From NCBI GenBank assembly GCA_019279435.1, contig JAAALK010000284.1:23490390-23554389 (forward strand): 64,000 nucleotides of DNA. The letters are read 5' to 3'. The notes beneath the pieces were generated by a model. It saw only the letters and a program-made list of their open reading frames with translations. It was not told where the DNA came from and searched no databases. Origin of the DNA: Zizania palustris. Taxonomy: Eukaryota > Streptophyta > Magnoliopsida > Poales > Poaceae. The position numbers were made by a program, and so were the translations under genes. This document shows, piece by piece, positions 34,742 to 45,965 of this stretch. Numbering within the stretch: position 1 is the stretch's first letter; each line of letters begins with the position of its first letter.

Positions 34742-37700
34742 GCGACAGATCGAGGCTTGGAGGGCACGTGGGTCATGGACTCCGGTTGTTCGCGCCACAT
34801 GACCGGAGATGCAGCATGGTTCTCCAGCCTCACCACAACCAAGCAAAGGGAACATATCACCTTCGGAAACAATCGAAGGAGTAGAGTGAAAGGTAAAGGT
34901 GTGGTAAGAATTAACTCGAATTTCACTCTCAAAGATGTTGCTTTGGTTGAAAACCTGGGATACAATTTGCTGTCTGTATCTCAGTTGCTTGATGAGGGCT
35001 TCGAAGTGCGATTCCATCGTGATACTTCGCAAGTGCTCAATTCTGATGGCGTTGTGGTGTGTAAGATCTTTAGAGTTGGGAGAGTTTTTGGAGCTGATTT
35101 TTCAGAGTCATCTGGTTCTTCTCACTGTCTTGTTGCACATTCAACTTCTGAGCTTTGAAAGTGGCATAGGAGACTAGGGCATATGAGCTTTGAGTTGCTC
35201 GCTCGTTTGTGTGCCCTAGGTCTGATCCGAGGATTGCCCAAGCTCAAGTTTGAGAAGAATTTAGTTTGTGCTCCTTGTCGACATGGAAAAATGATTGTCG
35301 CTTCGCATTCGTCAGTCACCACAGTGATGACTGAACAACCCAGAGAACTTCTCCATATGGACACTGTAGGTCCTTCTCGGGTCAGTTCTTTAGGCGGCAA
35401 GTGGTATGTATTAGTTATTGTCGACGATTTCTCTCGCTACTCTTGGGTCATCTTTCTTGCCAGCAAGGATGAAGTGTTTTCACACTTTCGGAGCTTGGCT
35501 TTGAGACTTTTTACTGAACTCCCTGGTGCATTGAAATTCATTCGAAGTGATAATGGCACTGAGTTCAAAAATAGTCTCTTTGTTGACTTTTGCATGGAGC
35601 ATGGCATAGAACATCAATTCTCTGCTCCACGGGTTCCTCAACAGAACGGTGTTGTTGAGAGAAAGAACCGCACTTTGGTTGAGATGGCTAGGACGATGCT
35701 TGATGAGCATAGGACTCCTAGAAAATTCTGGGCTGAGGCCATGAACACTGCATGTTACATCTCAAACCGAATCTTCTTGCGCTCAATTTTAAATTTGACA
35801 TCTTATGAGCTGCATTTTGGGAGACAGCCCAAGGTTACTCATCTTCGAGTTTTTGGCTGTCGCTGCTTCATCCTAAAACGTGGTAATTTGGATAAATTTG
35901 AGTCGCGATCTTCTGATGGGATCTTTTTGGGTTACACTACACATGGTCATTCTTATCGTGTTTATAACTTGGAAACTAACACTGTCATCGAGTCATGTGA
36001 TGTGACTTTTGATGAATCAACCCCCTATGTTAGTTCTGCTTTTGAACAGGCAAATGAACACGACATGGAACAGACCTTATTCGAAGAAGAAGATCCCGGG
36101 GAATTCGAGGATGAACCCCTGCTACCCTCGACATCGACCCCCGAAGCTGACCCCGCTTCAACTACTTCGGCACGAGGTCCCGAAGCAACTACCTCAACAT
36201 CGGTCATCTTGGACCACTCCAACACACAAGTTGAGGGGGAGACTGCATCCCGTCGCGAGGCTCCACATCATGTTCAAAGGATGCACCCTCCCGAGCAGAT
36301 CATTGGTGAGCTTGATCAAAGGGTAACACGTTCTCATGCTCATTTCATTGATTCCGCTTTTGTTGCTTCTTTCGAGCCCTTAGATGTTAGTCATGCACTT
36401 TCTGATTCTAGTTGGATCAATGCCATGCATGAGGAACTTGAAAATTTTGAGAGAAACCAAGTCTGTACTTTAGTTGATCCTCCACCAAATGTTCATTTCA
36501 TTGGAACAAAATGGATTTTCAAAAATAAACAAGGGGAGGATGGGACTATAGTTAGAAAAAAGGCTAGACTTGTAGCTCAGGGCTTTTCTCAACTAGAAGG
36601 GATTGATTTTACTGAAACTTTTGCACCTGTTGCTCGCCTTGAGGCCATTAGGATTTTGCTTGCCTTTGCGACATCCCGGGGATTCAAACTCTATCAAATG
36701 GATGTCAAAAGTGCTTTTCTTAATGGCTTCATAGGTGAAGATGTTTATGTAAAACAACCCCTGGTTTTGAAAACCCCAAGTACCCACATAAAGTCCTTAA
36801 ACTTCATAAGGCTCTTTATGGACTCAAGCAGGCCCCTCGGGCTTGGTATGATAGACTTAAGTATTTTCGGCTTGAGCGAGGGTATTTGATGGGCTCTGTT
36901 GATAAAACACTGTTTACTCTCAAGCATGGCAAAGATTTCCTCCTAGTGCAGATTTATGTGGATGATATCATCTTTGGTGGCTCTTCTCATGCTTTGGTTG
37001 CCGAGTTTGCAGATACCATGAGCAGGGAATTTGAAATGTCAATGATGGGCGAGCTTACATATTTCCTTGGTTTGCAAATCAAGCAAAGCAAACAAGGTAC
37101 TTTCGTCCACCAGACGAAGTACACCAAGGACCTGCTCAAGAAGTTCGACATGTCTGATGCGAAGCCCCTCGTCACTCCAATGGCTACATCTGTAGCATTG
37201 GACCCTGACGAAGATGGAGAAGCCGTAGATCAGAAGGAGTTCCGGAGCATGATCGGCTCCCTCCTCTACTTGACTGCCACGAGGCCGGACATACACTTCG
37301 CTGTGTGTCTGTGCGCTCGTTTTCAGGCTTCACCACGAGCTTCGCACCGCCAAGCGGTAAAACGCATCTTAAGGTATCTCAAACACACCCTTGAATTTGG
37401 CATATGGTATTCAGCATCTTCATCTTTATGTCTTCGAGGTTATTCCGATGCAGATTTTGCTGGGTGTAGAATTGATAGTAAGAGTACCTCTGGTACTTGT
37501 TATTTTCTGGGTACTTCACTGGTTTGCTGGTCTTCCCGCAAACAGTCTAGTGTTGCACAATCGACGGCTGAGGCCGAATATGTTGCTGCAGCTAGCTGTT
37601 GCTCTCAAATTTTGTGGATGACTTCCACTTTGCGGGATTTCGGGTTAGATTATAAGAGTGTTCCACTTTTCTGTGATAACACTAGTGCTATTTGTATTGC

Positions 37701-37908
37701 AAACAACCCGGTTCAGCACTCCAGAACCAAACACATTGATGTGCGGTATCATTTTCTCAGAGATCACAATGAGAAGGGTGATATTGAACTTCAATATGTT
37801 GATACCCAACACCAGCTTGCCGACATTTTTACAAAACCCCTCGATGCTTCTCGATTTGCTTACTTGCGTGGGGAACTTGGCATTTGTCACCCTTACGGCA
37901 TTTTGTGA
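34742..37908 (+). pseudogene. Copia pol: protease, integrase, RT, RNase H (broken)
   Basis: In order: protease with MDSGCSRHMTGD (34775); pre-integrase zinc-binding His/Cys motif (WHRRLGH near 35160, CAPC near 35270); integrase core with HMDTVGPS, IRSDNGTEF and QQNGVVERKNRTL; RT with KARLVAQGFSQ and the catalytic YVDDIIFGGSS (about 36955); and RNase H with GYSDADFAG, AEAEYVAA and DNTSAI, ending at the TGA at 37908. Breaks: TGA at 35156-35158 between protease and integrase, same frame on both sides; and a one-base frame change near 36757-36775 in the RT, upstream of the catalytic YVDD. Integrase before RT defines Ty1/copia. Not functional as it stands. Confidence 0.9.
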
Positions 37909-38780
37909 GGGGGAGCAGTTTTAGATGGATGTGCATTTGCTAATTGTGTTGAAATTGCATTTACATCTTTTGCACTTATATGCCTATCTATAATTCATGA
38001 AATCATGTCAGCTCAGCTCCTTTTAATTTACTCTGAAACATTCATGTGCATGTTGTTTTCCTTTCAAAATCAAATCGTGCTCACTGCTTAGTCTTGAATC
38101 TAGCTTGTTTAGGCAGGACAGCTCTAGCTATCTTTTATCTGCTTGATAGCAAGACACTGTTCTTTGGATGCTCAAAATTGCTACTTGAAAAATTGTTCTA
38201 CTTTTTCATGGATATTCATAAAGTGCCACACAATTGGTTCACTTCGTTAAACTCAAAAACTCCATGATTTGCATGCTTCAAGTTAAAAGATCCAGGTGGG
38301 TTTGTTTGTCGCACTACCCTATTCTAGACTGCTTACCATTGTACATTGGTCTGAACTGGAATAGTGTAGTGTATGCCAAAATCTTTGCCTTAAGCTTCTT
38401 ATGGTTTTCATGCCTAGGCTTGGCCTGATTGGAAAGTATAAGGTGGACAAACAAATAACCCCTGGCACTAAGACAAGAACAATAAAATTCTTTGATCATC
38501 AAGTTTGCTTTCATTTGCTCCATTTGAACTGGACTTGTCTGTCTAGAGTAGAAATTGACTAGCTTTGCGCAGTTCTTGCTTTTACTTGTCTAGTTTCCTT
38601 GACTAAGTGGTGATGCTTTTATTTCAAAAATGATCAAATCACATGCTTCATCATGTTTTTAGAGAATATTAATTTAAGCTGAGCCCATGATTCATTGGTG
38701 TTATTGTTGGCATATTTTTGCTTCATATGTCTTTGCAATTCTGCTCATTTCGAAGCTTTGCATCTTTTACATGCTCCTTG
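37909..38780. other. Copia 3' untranslated region, no env-like gene
   Basis: The stretch between the RNase H stop and the purine tracts. Some Sireviruses have an envelope-like ORF here. I see only short open frames with no signal peptide or clear domain, so none is called. Confidence 0.5.
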
Positions 38781-38789
38781 ATGCTTGCA

Positions 38790-39100
38790 TTGCCAAAGGG
38801 GGAGAGACTTGCTACGTTCTCTACCGCAAGGGGGCATAATTTCCAAAGGGGGAGAAAACGCTTGACATAAAGGCTCTTTGTTGCCAAAGGGGGAAAACTT
38901 AACTCAGGGGGAGTTTTTATCTTGAGAAAGGGGAGATTTGCCGAAAGGGCTTTCACACTTTTGAAAAGGGGGAGGAAAATTCTTTTGTCAAGTGACATGA
39001 TTTGGCTCTTTTCTGAGTTTTTATGGTCACTTGTGTGCTGAAAGTTTTAATTTTCTTGGACTTTAAAGTTGGTTGTCAATGCACTCATCAAGGGGGAGAT
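38790..39100 (+). promoter_or_regulatory. Multiple polypurine tracts upstream of the 3' copia LTR
   Basis: At least six purine tracts of the AAAGGGGGAGA type lie between about 38798 and 39100 (near 38798, 38836, 38886, 38907, 38965), the last (AAGGGGGAGAT) directly touching the LTR at 39101. Repeated polypurine tracts are a described signature of Sireviruses. The final one is the likely plus-strand primer; the roles of the others are not established. Confidence 0.85.
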
Positions 39101-41141
39101 TGAGAAACCAAGGGTTGGTTTCAGTGTTTGTGATGAGTGATTGACAGGCCTTTTACCCTCTGGTTCGAAGGGTACCTCCGAAGGGTGTTCGGAGGATTGT
39201 GCCTCCGGAGGGGTTTCGGAGGTTGGACCTCCGAAGGGTGTTCGGAGGTGATTTCACCGAAGTGTGTTCGGTGGTTGCTTGCTGCAGCTGTTGCAGCGAA
39301 GTGTGCGTGTCGGAGGGGTCCGACAGTACACGATGACTGGGTGTGTACCGAAGGCTTCGGTACTTTGGGCGGTACACCGGAGTGTGTGCCGGAGGTTGCT
39401 AACCCGGAGAGGTCTCCGGAGTACTGGATACACTTGTCTGTTTGTCTGTGGTGCGCAGGGACTTCGGAGGCGACGGACAGGTTCGCGACAGGTGAACCTG
39501 GGTCAAGCAGGAGGCTTGATGCCAGGGGAGCGGGGAGCTCCGTCACGGTGGCTGCGAAGGGGTCTGGGTCGGTCCTCGGGTCGAGGCGTGCCAGGTGAAG
39601 GCAGAGAGTGCGGAGCGTGGCTCCGGCTGAAGGTACTCCGAGACAAAGTCCTCGGAGGTGAGGCACTTCGAAGGTACTCCAGATGGAGTGACTTCGGAGT
39701 TGGATGGATCAAGTCCTCTGCGGAGGCAAAGGTTTCGAAGTGTGCTCCGGAGGGAGACATTCGAAGGTGCCCGACGAAGGTCTCAGAAGTCGAGGCGCAT
39801 CGAAGGCATGGTCCAGGTGAGGCTCGTCGAGGAGTGTGCTCGGGGAGAGGCACTACGACGAAGGGCTCATGGAATGCTTCGTGCGGAGGCCTTGGACGAA
39901 GGAGGGACTTCGAAGGGTGGTGCTCCGAAGGTGGGGCTTCGGAGTGTGGAAGGCTTCGGAGCGAGGCTAGCTCCAGAGTGTGGTTGTCTTGTGGTGCTTC
40001 GGCCTGCATGGCTTCGGTACACGGACTGACGGAGTTCGAGCTGGGAGTAGCTGCGAAGCCATGGTGGTCCACTCCGGAGGTGTTGGTGCGAAGGCCCAAG
40101 GGCTTTGACGGCTTCGGCTCAAAACCGTCACTGTATCGAAGGCTGACGTCGGTGAAGCGAAGGCCATCTGGCTCAAGGCTTCTCACCGAAGCTACCGCAC
40201 CCCTCGCGTGCGAAGGGGGGCTTCGGAAAGGTCAAAGGCTGCAAGTCTGACAGTGTCTACTCTGCAAAAAGCTGGCGCTGTCCCATCTGCAAAGGCTGAC
40301 AGAGAAGCCTCCAGAATAAAGTTGCACTACCTTTTGTACCCCTTAGTTCTGTAGAGAGAAAATCAATGTAAACCCTAGGGGTAAAGTAGTCAATTCCTTT
40401 GGGTGAACTGTGGGCTATAAATATGGGGTCTCGGTAGGTAACATTTAACACTTTGAGCATTTACTGTTGAGCTCCTGTAGCCACATACCTCGATGTATTC
40501 ATCCAGAGTTCAATTTATTGTGTTCCTTGTTCAAGCGGCGAAGCCCTGCTTCTTTGTGCTTTTTGCTTGAGCTCGTGTTACATGCCTCGCTAGTTGTAGT
40601 GCACCGAAGCCTGTCTAGGCGAAGGTTGTTTTTGTGCGAAGTGTGTTTTTCAGCGTGCTGTCGCTCTGTGTAACTTGAGGCTAGACCTCACAGCTTACTA
40701 GCGTAGCACTGATCGATGCCCGTTTTGCTTCTTGTGTCGAAGCCCTTAGCGAAGGCCGTTTGTGTGCATTTAGACCTTCGTGTACGAAGCCCAGCACCAG
40801 TTGCTGCTGCCAAGTACTTGGTCGAAGTCCTCAGTAGGGTGTCCACTCTTGCGAAGGGTGAAGTGCGAAGCCTGCTCGAAGCACCCTGCGTGCGGAGCCT
40901 GCACTGACTTAGCAGAGTAGATTTTCGAGGGTTGTTAGTGGAGCGAAGTCTTCTTGGCATCGAACTTTTGCTCCTGCGAAGCCTGTGTTCGGAGCTGTCG
41001 AAGTACCTCCGAACCAGACCTTCGAAGGTTGTGTTCGAAGCCTGTTCCGCAGAAGACAGGATTAAAACTGAAGGCTGTTTTTAGCCTGAAATTTTAAAAG
41101 CTCCCATTCACCCCCCTCTGGTCGCCGTTTCCGGTCCAACA
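39101..41141 (+). repeat. Right copia LTR (2041 bp)
   Basis: TGAGAAACCAAGGG to GGTCCAACA, followed by the target duplication GACAC. TATAAATA at 40416-40423. It differs from the two left LTR copies at roughly 30 positions by eye, so the insertion clearly predates the tandem duplication. Confidence 0.92.
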
Positions 41142-41146
41142 GACAC

Positions 41147-42474
41147 ACAAAAGACAAACCTATCTAACTAGAGGGTAAGAAGGCCACATGTTCATGGGTT
41201 TCTACAGGGCCTGTCTTTTTGTTGTGCCTTTTAATGTATCTGCCCCAAGTATCAATGGATTTGGTACCAATGCGATGGACCGGTTTGGAATGGAAGAAGG
41301 AAGGGATGGCCAATGAGTCGATATCAAGGCAAGGCAAAAAGAAAACATTAAGCAATGAGGGACTCATTGGCCCATGGACAAAAATAAAGGCATTTAGGGC
41401 ATCGGACCAGAAGTAGCAATAAGCGGCTAACATCAGTTCATTTTGGTATGGCTCAACAAGCGAGAGGACAATATAGTGTCCAATATCAATTTCGTCCCAA
41501 AAGGCATGGTAAGTGGTCGATACCTAAGGTTCCAGTCGCGCCAGTCAGGGAGAGAAGGGGGAAAAGACTCGAAGGCAGAGTCCTAGTTAGAGGAAAGAAT
41601 GTGGGAAAATTTAAAAAGATTCAACAAGTTTCAGCATTGATAAAATTCGTAGGATCAAGGTCACCTTGGGGACCTAGAATAAAAAAGAAGGGGGAGTGAC
41701 CATTGGGATCAATACTTGGTTCCACAAGTTCGACAGGAAAGAAATCAAGAAGAAACAGTAAGAGAAAAGGGGATGCAGTGAAGAAAAGTGGCGAGTGAAC
41801 CAAGGAAAGGATGAAGACAGTAGTAAGAAGAACGTCGAAGGCTTACCTCAAGAATCATGTCGTGTGTTGCCATTTCTAGATCACTAGAGTTTGGGACCGA
41901 TGAAGAAAAGCAGCATGCATGACGGATCACGAGTGGTGATTGGGAGCAGAATGGTGATGAACTTGGGAAGGAAGAACTGTTGTGCGTAGAGGGCGTAAAT
42001 GGGAGAAGAAAGCGCTCGACGGATATTTATAGAATGAAAAGCAACCCCTCGGCAACTGAGTCAAGCCGATCCCAGCGGGTTTGGTGGGGCCACCTCCAAC
42101 GTTCAGCAAAAGGTAATCATGAGTATGGTTCTCAAAACACCGGAATGTTTCCAGGCCTAGGATCGGGGGAACAAAATCTTCGGCCTAAAGATACTAGTAT
42201 AGGACTGTGTGGAATGAAACATGTTCTAACACGACAATATCCACCACAATCGTCCATGGCTGAAGAAGGAAAATTCTGAAAGAAGAAGATGAAGTGGAGC
42301 CGATTCCCTATGTATTGTATAAAAGTACTGGAAGATGAAGGGTTCTGCTACTAGCGGTAAAATTAAGAATACATTACATAAAGACTTCGAAAGGACGTGA
42401 TGGCAGATAGGTGATGATGGCTGATAATTTCTAAGAATCGGTTACCCCTTAATGCTACGAAACTGGGGGGCATA
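41147..42474 (-). pseudogene. Gypsy 3' internal region with antisense plant-mobile-domain-like remnant
   Basis: Continuation of the gypsy element after the copia insertion. On the minus strand a segment near 41164-41433 reads YFWSDALNAFIFVHGPMSP followed by LLNVFFLPCLDI, which resembles the start of the plant mobile domain (PF10536) as I know it. The region nearer the LTR (41745-42109, minus) has short open pieces without a domain. The copia element cut this antisense gene in two; the other part lies at 18412-20548. The domain call is by eye and would need a profile search. Confidence 0.45.
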
Positions 42475-43601
42475 TGTTGATGCCAAGATTTGGTAAAAGC
42501 CCAAGCCCACAAAAGATGTTGCACGGTCAACATAAGTCAAAGAGATCCGATCAAAGGTAGTCAAAGAAGCCCGTCCATGCTGTTACAACGTGATATGATA
42601 TGAAGGAGTCGATGGAGGTAAAAGAAGATAAAGATGATCTAGAAATCAATTAGGATAGATTACTTGGATGACAAGTCTCTAGACTATAAATGTGTATCCC
42701 TTAGTTAGGTTGAAAACAACATAACCGTACAAACAACTCTTCGGCGCATCGCCACCCTTGGCTTCCCAAGGTTAATCTCGCCGGGATTTGGCACTTGGAG
42801 CTGGGCTGCATCATTTCTATCTCCAATGAAGAGGTGAGTCCCGCCACCCCGACGATCGTATCGACTAGGTCAATGTCCTCACGACTGCATCAATTTGATC
42901 TCTTGAGGCATCGGCTGAAATAGTACGATCACTAGTTTATCCTGGTGTATTGGCTAGGTTTAAGGCTACATTAGTTTGATCTCTTAGATTGATGTGATTT
43001 AGATGTGGTAGTTTGAGGACTTCATCGGTTAGGTCCAACATCTCTTTCTATTGTACCTCCTTCATGCTATATACCGGTCATCTAAATATAGTTTGCCCGA
43101 TACTTTGAAGTATTGTTAAATTCATCATGACTAGCTACTATCTTTGTTAAGTACAATCTTGTTATTATGGTTATTTTGATGATACAAATATGTTATCTGG
43201 CATGTTTTATTTATTTCTGTCGAAGTACAAATCGATAGGTTATCTTCAATTCAACGTTATATTCTATCCATTATCGAGGAATGCCCATCGGCCCATATGC
43301 ATAAACTGCCTATCTCATCGACCGATGGTGCATTTGTCCCGATCGCTCTGCCTTGGTCATCGGCCTTATGGCCGATTGGCATTATTCGCTCACGATTGTT
43401 TTATCCTCATCATAGTCATCGGCTAGGCAGCCGATCGACTATGCTACTAACAATATTTTCTCTCTGTTCTCTTATCACTTACAGGCTGAAACTGATTGGC
43501 ATGTCTTGAAGCCTTTTTCTAAGATTGTAGGACCTGCACTGGAGTTAAGTAGATCTCCCAGGGCACACATGTGTCAAAGTGTGACAAAAAAGACACCAAC
43601 A
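42475..43601 (+). repeat. Right LTR of the gypsy element (1127 bp)
   Basis: Starts TGTTGATGCCAAG, ends AAAGACACCAACA, and is followed by the target duplication AGTTG. A TATAAATG motif is near 42686. It retains about 84 bases absent from the left LTR. Confidence 0.9.
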
Positions 43602-43606
43602 AGTTG

Positions 43607-44290
43607 TGACTTGCATTTTAATTGGATTAGGTTTCTATTTGGACCAAATTAAGAAGTGTATTATTAACCGAACAAATGTGTAGGTACTCACAGGTGGAAA
43701 GTTTAATCCACTCTCAACCTAACCTTAATCGAATGCTCAAACCCGTGAACCAATGGTCACAAAATCAAATCAACCCATATTTGTCGGATCGAGTACCTAC
43801 AGATACCCGCACTTTCACCCTTACTTGGAAGCTAGGTTTTCTTCTAGTAGATTGGAATAACTTGATATTCCTTCGTGTTCTCATAATTTTTCATTAGTAT
43901 TGGTTCGCTACTATTAATTATAAGAGAGGTGTACAAGGAAAGATGTCTACTATATATGATACATACTAATATACCCAATAACACTATACCATATTTATTG
44001 ATACTATATATGAGATCTACTAATCTATATTCTATAAATTTGTATCATATTTATTAAGTGACATTTGTTACCAATGATAGTCTAGAGATTATGCACAATT
44101 ACACATGAAAACAATAGAGATACACAATATAGGAGAAAGTCACGCTTCTTTATTCATCTGATGTGAGTTACAATAAGGAGGGAGGCTCTCAGTTTGTAGA
44201 CAAAACCCTTAAGATATGATCTCTAAGAAAACAATCCCCTATAGAAAGAAAGTGGTATTGATACATGTCCACTCAGCTTTATATATTTTT
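43607..44290. other. AT-rich intergenic DNA
   Basis: No gene recognised. Very AT-rich, with TATA-like runs between about 43950 and 44060. It ends at the CACTA-like terminus. Confidence 0.5.
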
Positions 44291-44640
44291 CACTACCACA
44301 AAATAATCTTTAGTGATAGAGCTTTACAAATGGATAAATGACACGTGCACTAATAAACTTTTAGTGATAAACTATTTTTAACACGTAAGTGATATTTCTT
44401 TATTAGTGACGAGTATTAATGCTGCTCATCATTAAATAGGGGACACTCCCATTAGTGATGGATCTCATTACCACCCATCACTAATGGGCCAAACAATATG
44501 TGATGGGCGACCACTACTGCCTATCAATACTAATCTAGTAACAGTCGATAGTTTTTGCCTATCACTAATGGAGATCATTAGTGATGGTCAAATACTATCG
44601 CCCATCACTACTGATGTGTATAAATAGGTGGACGCTAATA
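44291..44640 (+). mobile_element. CACTA-like transposon terminal region
   Basis: Begins CACTACCACAAAATAATC, the form of a plant CACTA (En/Spm) terminal inverted repeat. It is followed by many direct and inverted copies of a TTAGTGATGG / CCATCACTAA subterminal motif up to about 44610, some forming hairpins such as 44447-44480. A GTATAAATAG TATA-like motif is at about 44628. The matching right terminus and 3-bp target duplication were not found. The element may continue through the nested retrotransposons to the right, or be a fragment. Confidence 0.6.
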
Positions 44641-45295
44641 GAACGCTTTCATATCACGTAGAACTTTAAACCATAGTAGTGACACGTTCTCCTCTATCGT
44701 CGTTCCATCATCGCTCCCCACGTGTTTCGCTGTCGTTCTTCTCCACCATCATGACCTCCTCCATTGGCCTCCTCTTCAATTTCCAACCCTCCTCGCAATC
44801 ATCTTGTCTCGTGCATATTCCTCCTAAGGTCCTCCTCAACAACATCCTCCTCCTCCTACTCTTCTGTGGAGGCTTGGGTTTGTTTCTTTGTGAATATGTT
44901 GGTTTGTGAATATGTTTCTTTATGAATATGTTGCTTTGTGAATAGCTAAATGAAGATAAGGCTATTAGTATGAGGATGTGTGTGTGACATCGAGGTTCTT
45001 TTTTGGTTTTGACAAGCTTGTTCATGCAATCTTTTGTTTATACAATATTATTGTACTTTATTTTCATTGTTAATAAATATAACATGAATTAGGGACATGA
45101 CAAGACTTCAAAGTGATAAAAGGGCACTTCTGCTAGACATTGTGCTTCTAGTGGTAGGAGATATGGTGAGATGATATTATTTTACTTTTTTCTATCTAGT
45201 ATTGTAAGTGCAATATTTAGTTGTACTAATCTATGCCAACAATATAGGTATGGACTTATATTCCTTAGTCTTGCCTCCTAAGAATCCATCATTAT
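44641..45295. other. Unassigned DNA after the CACTA terminus
   Basis: Possibly internal CACTA sequence: it follows a TATA-like box and includes a Pro/Ser-coding-like CT-rich stretch (44690-44860), but no transposase motif is visible. An unrelated short open frame on either strand is not supported. Confidence 0.35.
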
Positions 45296-45839
45296 TGAGA
45301 AACCAAGTTGAGATGTGCCTTGGTTTTTTGTCTATGATGAGTGATTGACAAGTATCTCTAAATTTCTTCATTGAAATGATTTGGTGGTTGTTTATGTTTA
45401 CCGAAGGGGTCGGTATTTGTGTTGTGCATAAGTGTGTACTTCGCAGGGTATACCGAAGGGTTTGGTAGTTGTGTGGGCACGAAGTACACACCGAAGGGTT
45501 TTACCCCAGAGGGGTACACCGAAGTGTTCGGTGTGCTCCAAAGGGTGTTGCTGCTGATGTTTGCTTGCTTTGTGATGTGTAGGAAGGAGGATGCAGCTTG
45601 GCTATCAACATAGAGATATCAGGACTAGACGGGAGGTATGGTTCTAAAGGATCAAGGAAGATGGGTAAGTGTGGTCTGAGGGGTGTTCGGAGGCTCACTA
45701 GATGAAGGGTCTCGAACACAGTTGTACGAAGTAGAGGCAAGCAATCTTTCCGAAGATGCTCTCCGGAGGGAGGCACTTCGGAAGGACACTTCGAAGGGGT
45801 GGTCCTGAGGGAGACACTTTGAAGGGTGGCCGATAAAGA
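45296..45839 (+). repeat. Sirevirus-type LTR, left piece (outermost layer of the nest)
   Basis: Begins TGAGAAACCAAGTTGAG and GTGATTGACAAG, clearly related to the start of the LTR at 20554 (TGAGAAACCAAGGG, GTGATTGACAGG), and continues with CTTCGAAG/CTCCGGAG-type motifs. It is interrupted at 45839 by the solo LTR and resumes at 62909. Across the break (GGCCGATAAAGA to CCTCCAAAAGG) it aligns with the homologous LTR around 21224-21240, which confirms they are one LTR. Confidence 0.8.
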
Positions 45840-45965
45840 TGTGGCGCCCCGATTTACCGAAATCGGAACATTATTGAATTTCATAAGAAAAACAATAATA
45901 CAAGAGGTTCATCATGCGACAATCGTACATACGACAAGTATTCATGGTACGCAGACCATATTATT

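Larger units (their letters stand above)
25330..35004 (+). repeat. Tandem duplication, unit 2 (9675 bp)
   Basis: Second copy of 15651-25329. Every feature of unit 1 recurs with an offset of +9679 up to about 22890, then +9678 and +9675 after two small length differences. It ends at 35004, where the copia protease continues into its proper downstream sequence. Confidence 0.92.
20554..41141 (+). mobile_element. Sirevirus-like Ty1/copia element with an internal tandem duplication
   Basis: Inserted into the gypsy element at GACAC (20549-20553 and 41142-41146). LTRs of about 2.04 kb begin TGAGAAACCAAGGG and end GGTCCAACA. The primer site TGGTATCAGAGC matches initiator tRNA-Met. Long coiled-coil gag, zinc knuckle, protease, integrase then RT-RNase H order, and multiple AAGGGGGAGA purine tracts before the 3' LTR fit the Sirevirus (SIRE/Maximus) lineage. 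A 9.68-kb tandem duplication puts a second left LTR and a block of gypsy sequence inside it; the ancestral length would be about 10.9 kb. In-frame stops and one frameshift make it defective. Left and right LTRs differ at roughly 30 sites by eye (about 1.5%). Confidence 0.9.
14834..43601 (+). mobile_element. Old degenerate Ty3/gypsy element, host of the nested copia element
   Basis: LTRs at 14834-15876 and 42475-43601 in the same orientation, flanked by the 5-bp duplication AGTTG (14829-14833 and 43602-43606). A purine tract (ACTGGGGGGCATA) precedes the right LTR. Removing the copia insertion and the tandem duplication leaves about 6.0 kb of internal DNA: degenerate RT, RNase H and integrase, then a region with antisense coding remnants. 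There are only about 200 bases between the left LTR and the RT, with no recognisable gag or protease. The LTRs are much more diverged from each other than those of the inner elements, so this is the oldest insertion of the group. Confidence 0.9.

Noticed and set aside
25330..35004. A second independent insertion of both retrotransposons
   Set aside because: No element ends or target duplications at the boundaries; the block begins and ends inside elements and is nearly identical to the preceding 9.68 kb, so it is a tandem duplication.
38046..38523. Possible envelope-like gene downstream of copia pol
   Set aside because: Only short open frames, no signal peptide, no transmembrane pattern of the expected kind, no continuity with pol.
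44679..45025. Short open frames after the CACTA-like terminus
   Set aside because: No transposase motif, low-complexity Ser/Pro or Lys/Arg composition, less than 110 codons.
45130..45160. Candidate right CACTA terminus (CTTCTAGTG)
   Set aside because: The following three bases (GTA) do not match the TTT before the left terminus, and the internal match to the left inverted repeat is weak.
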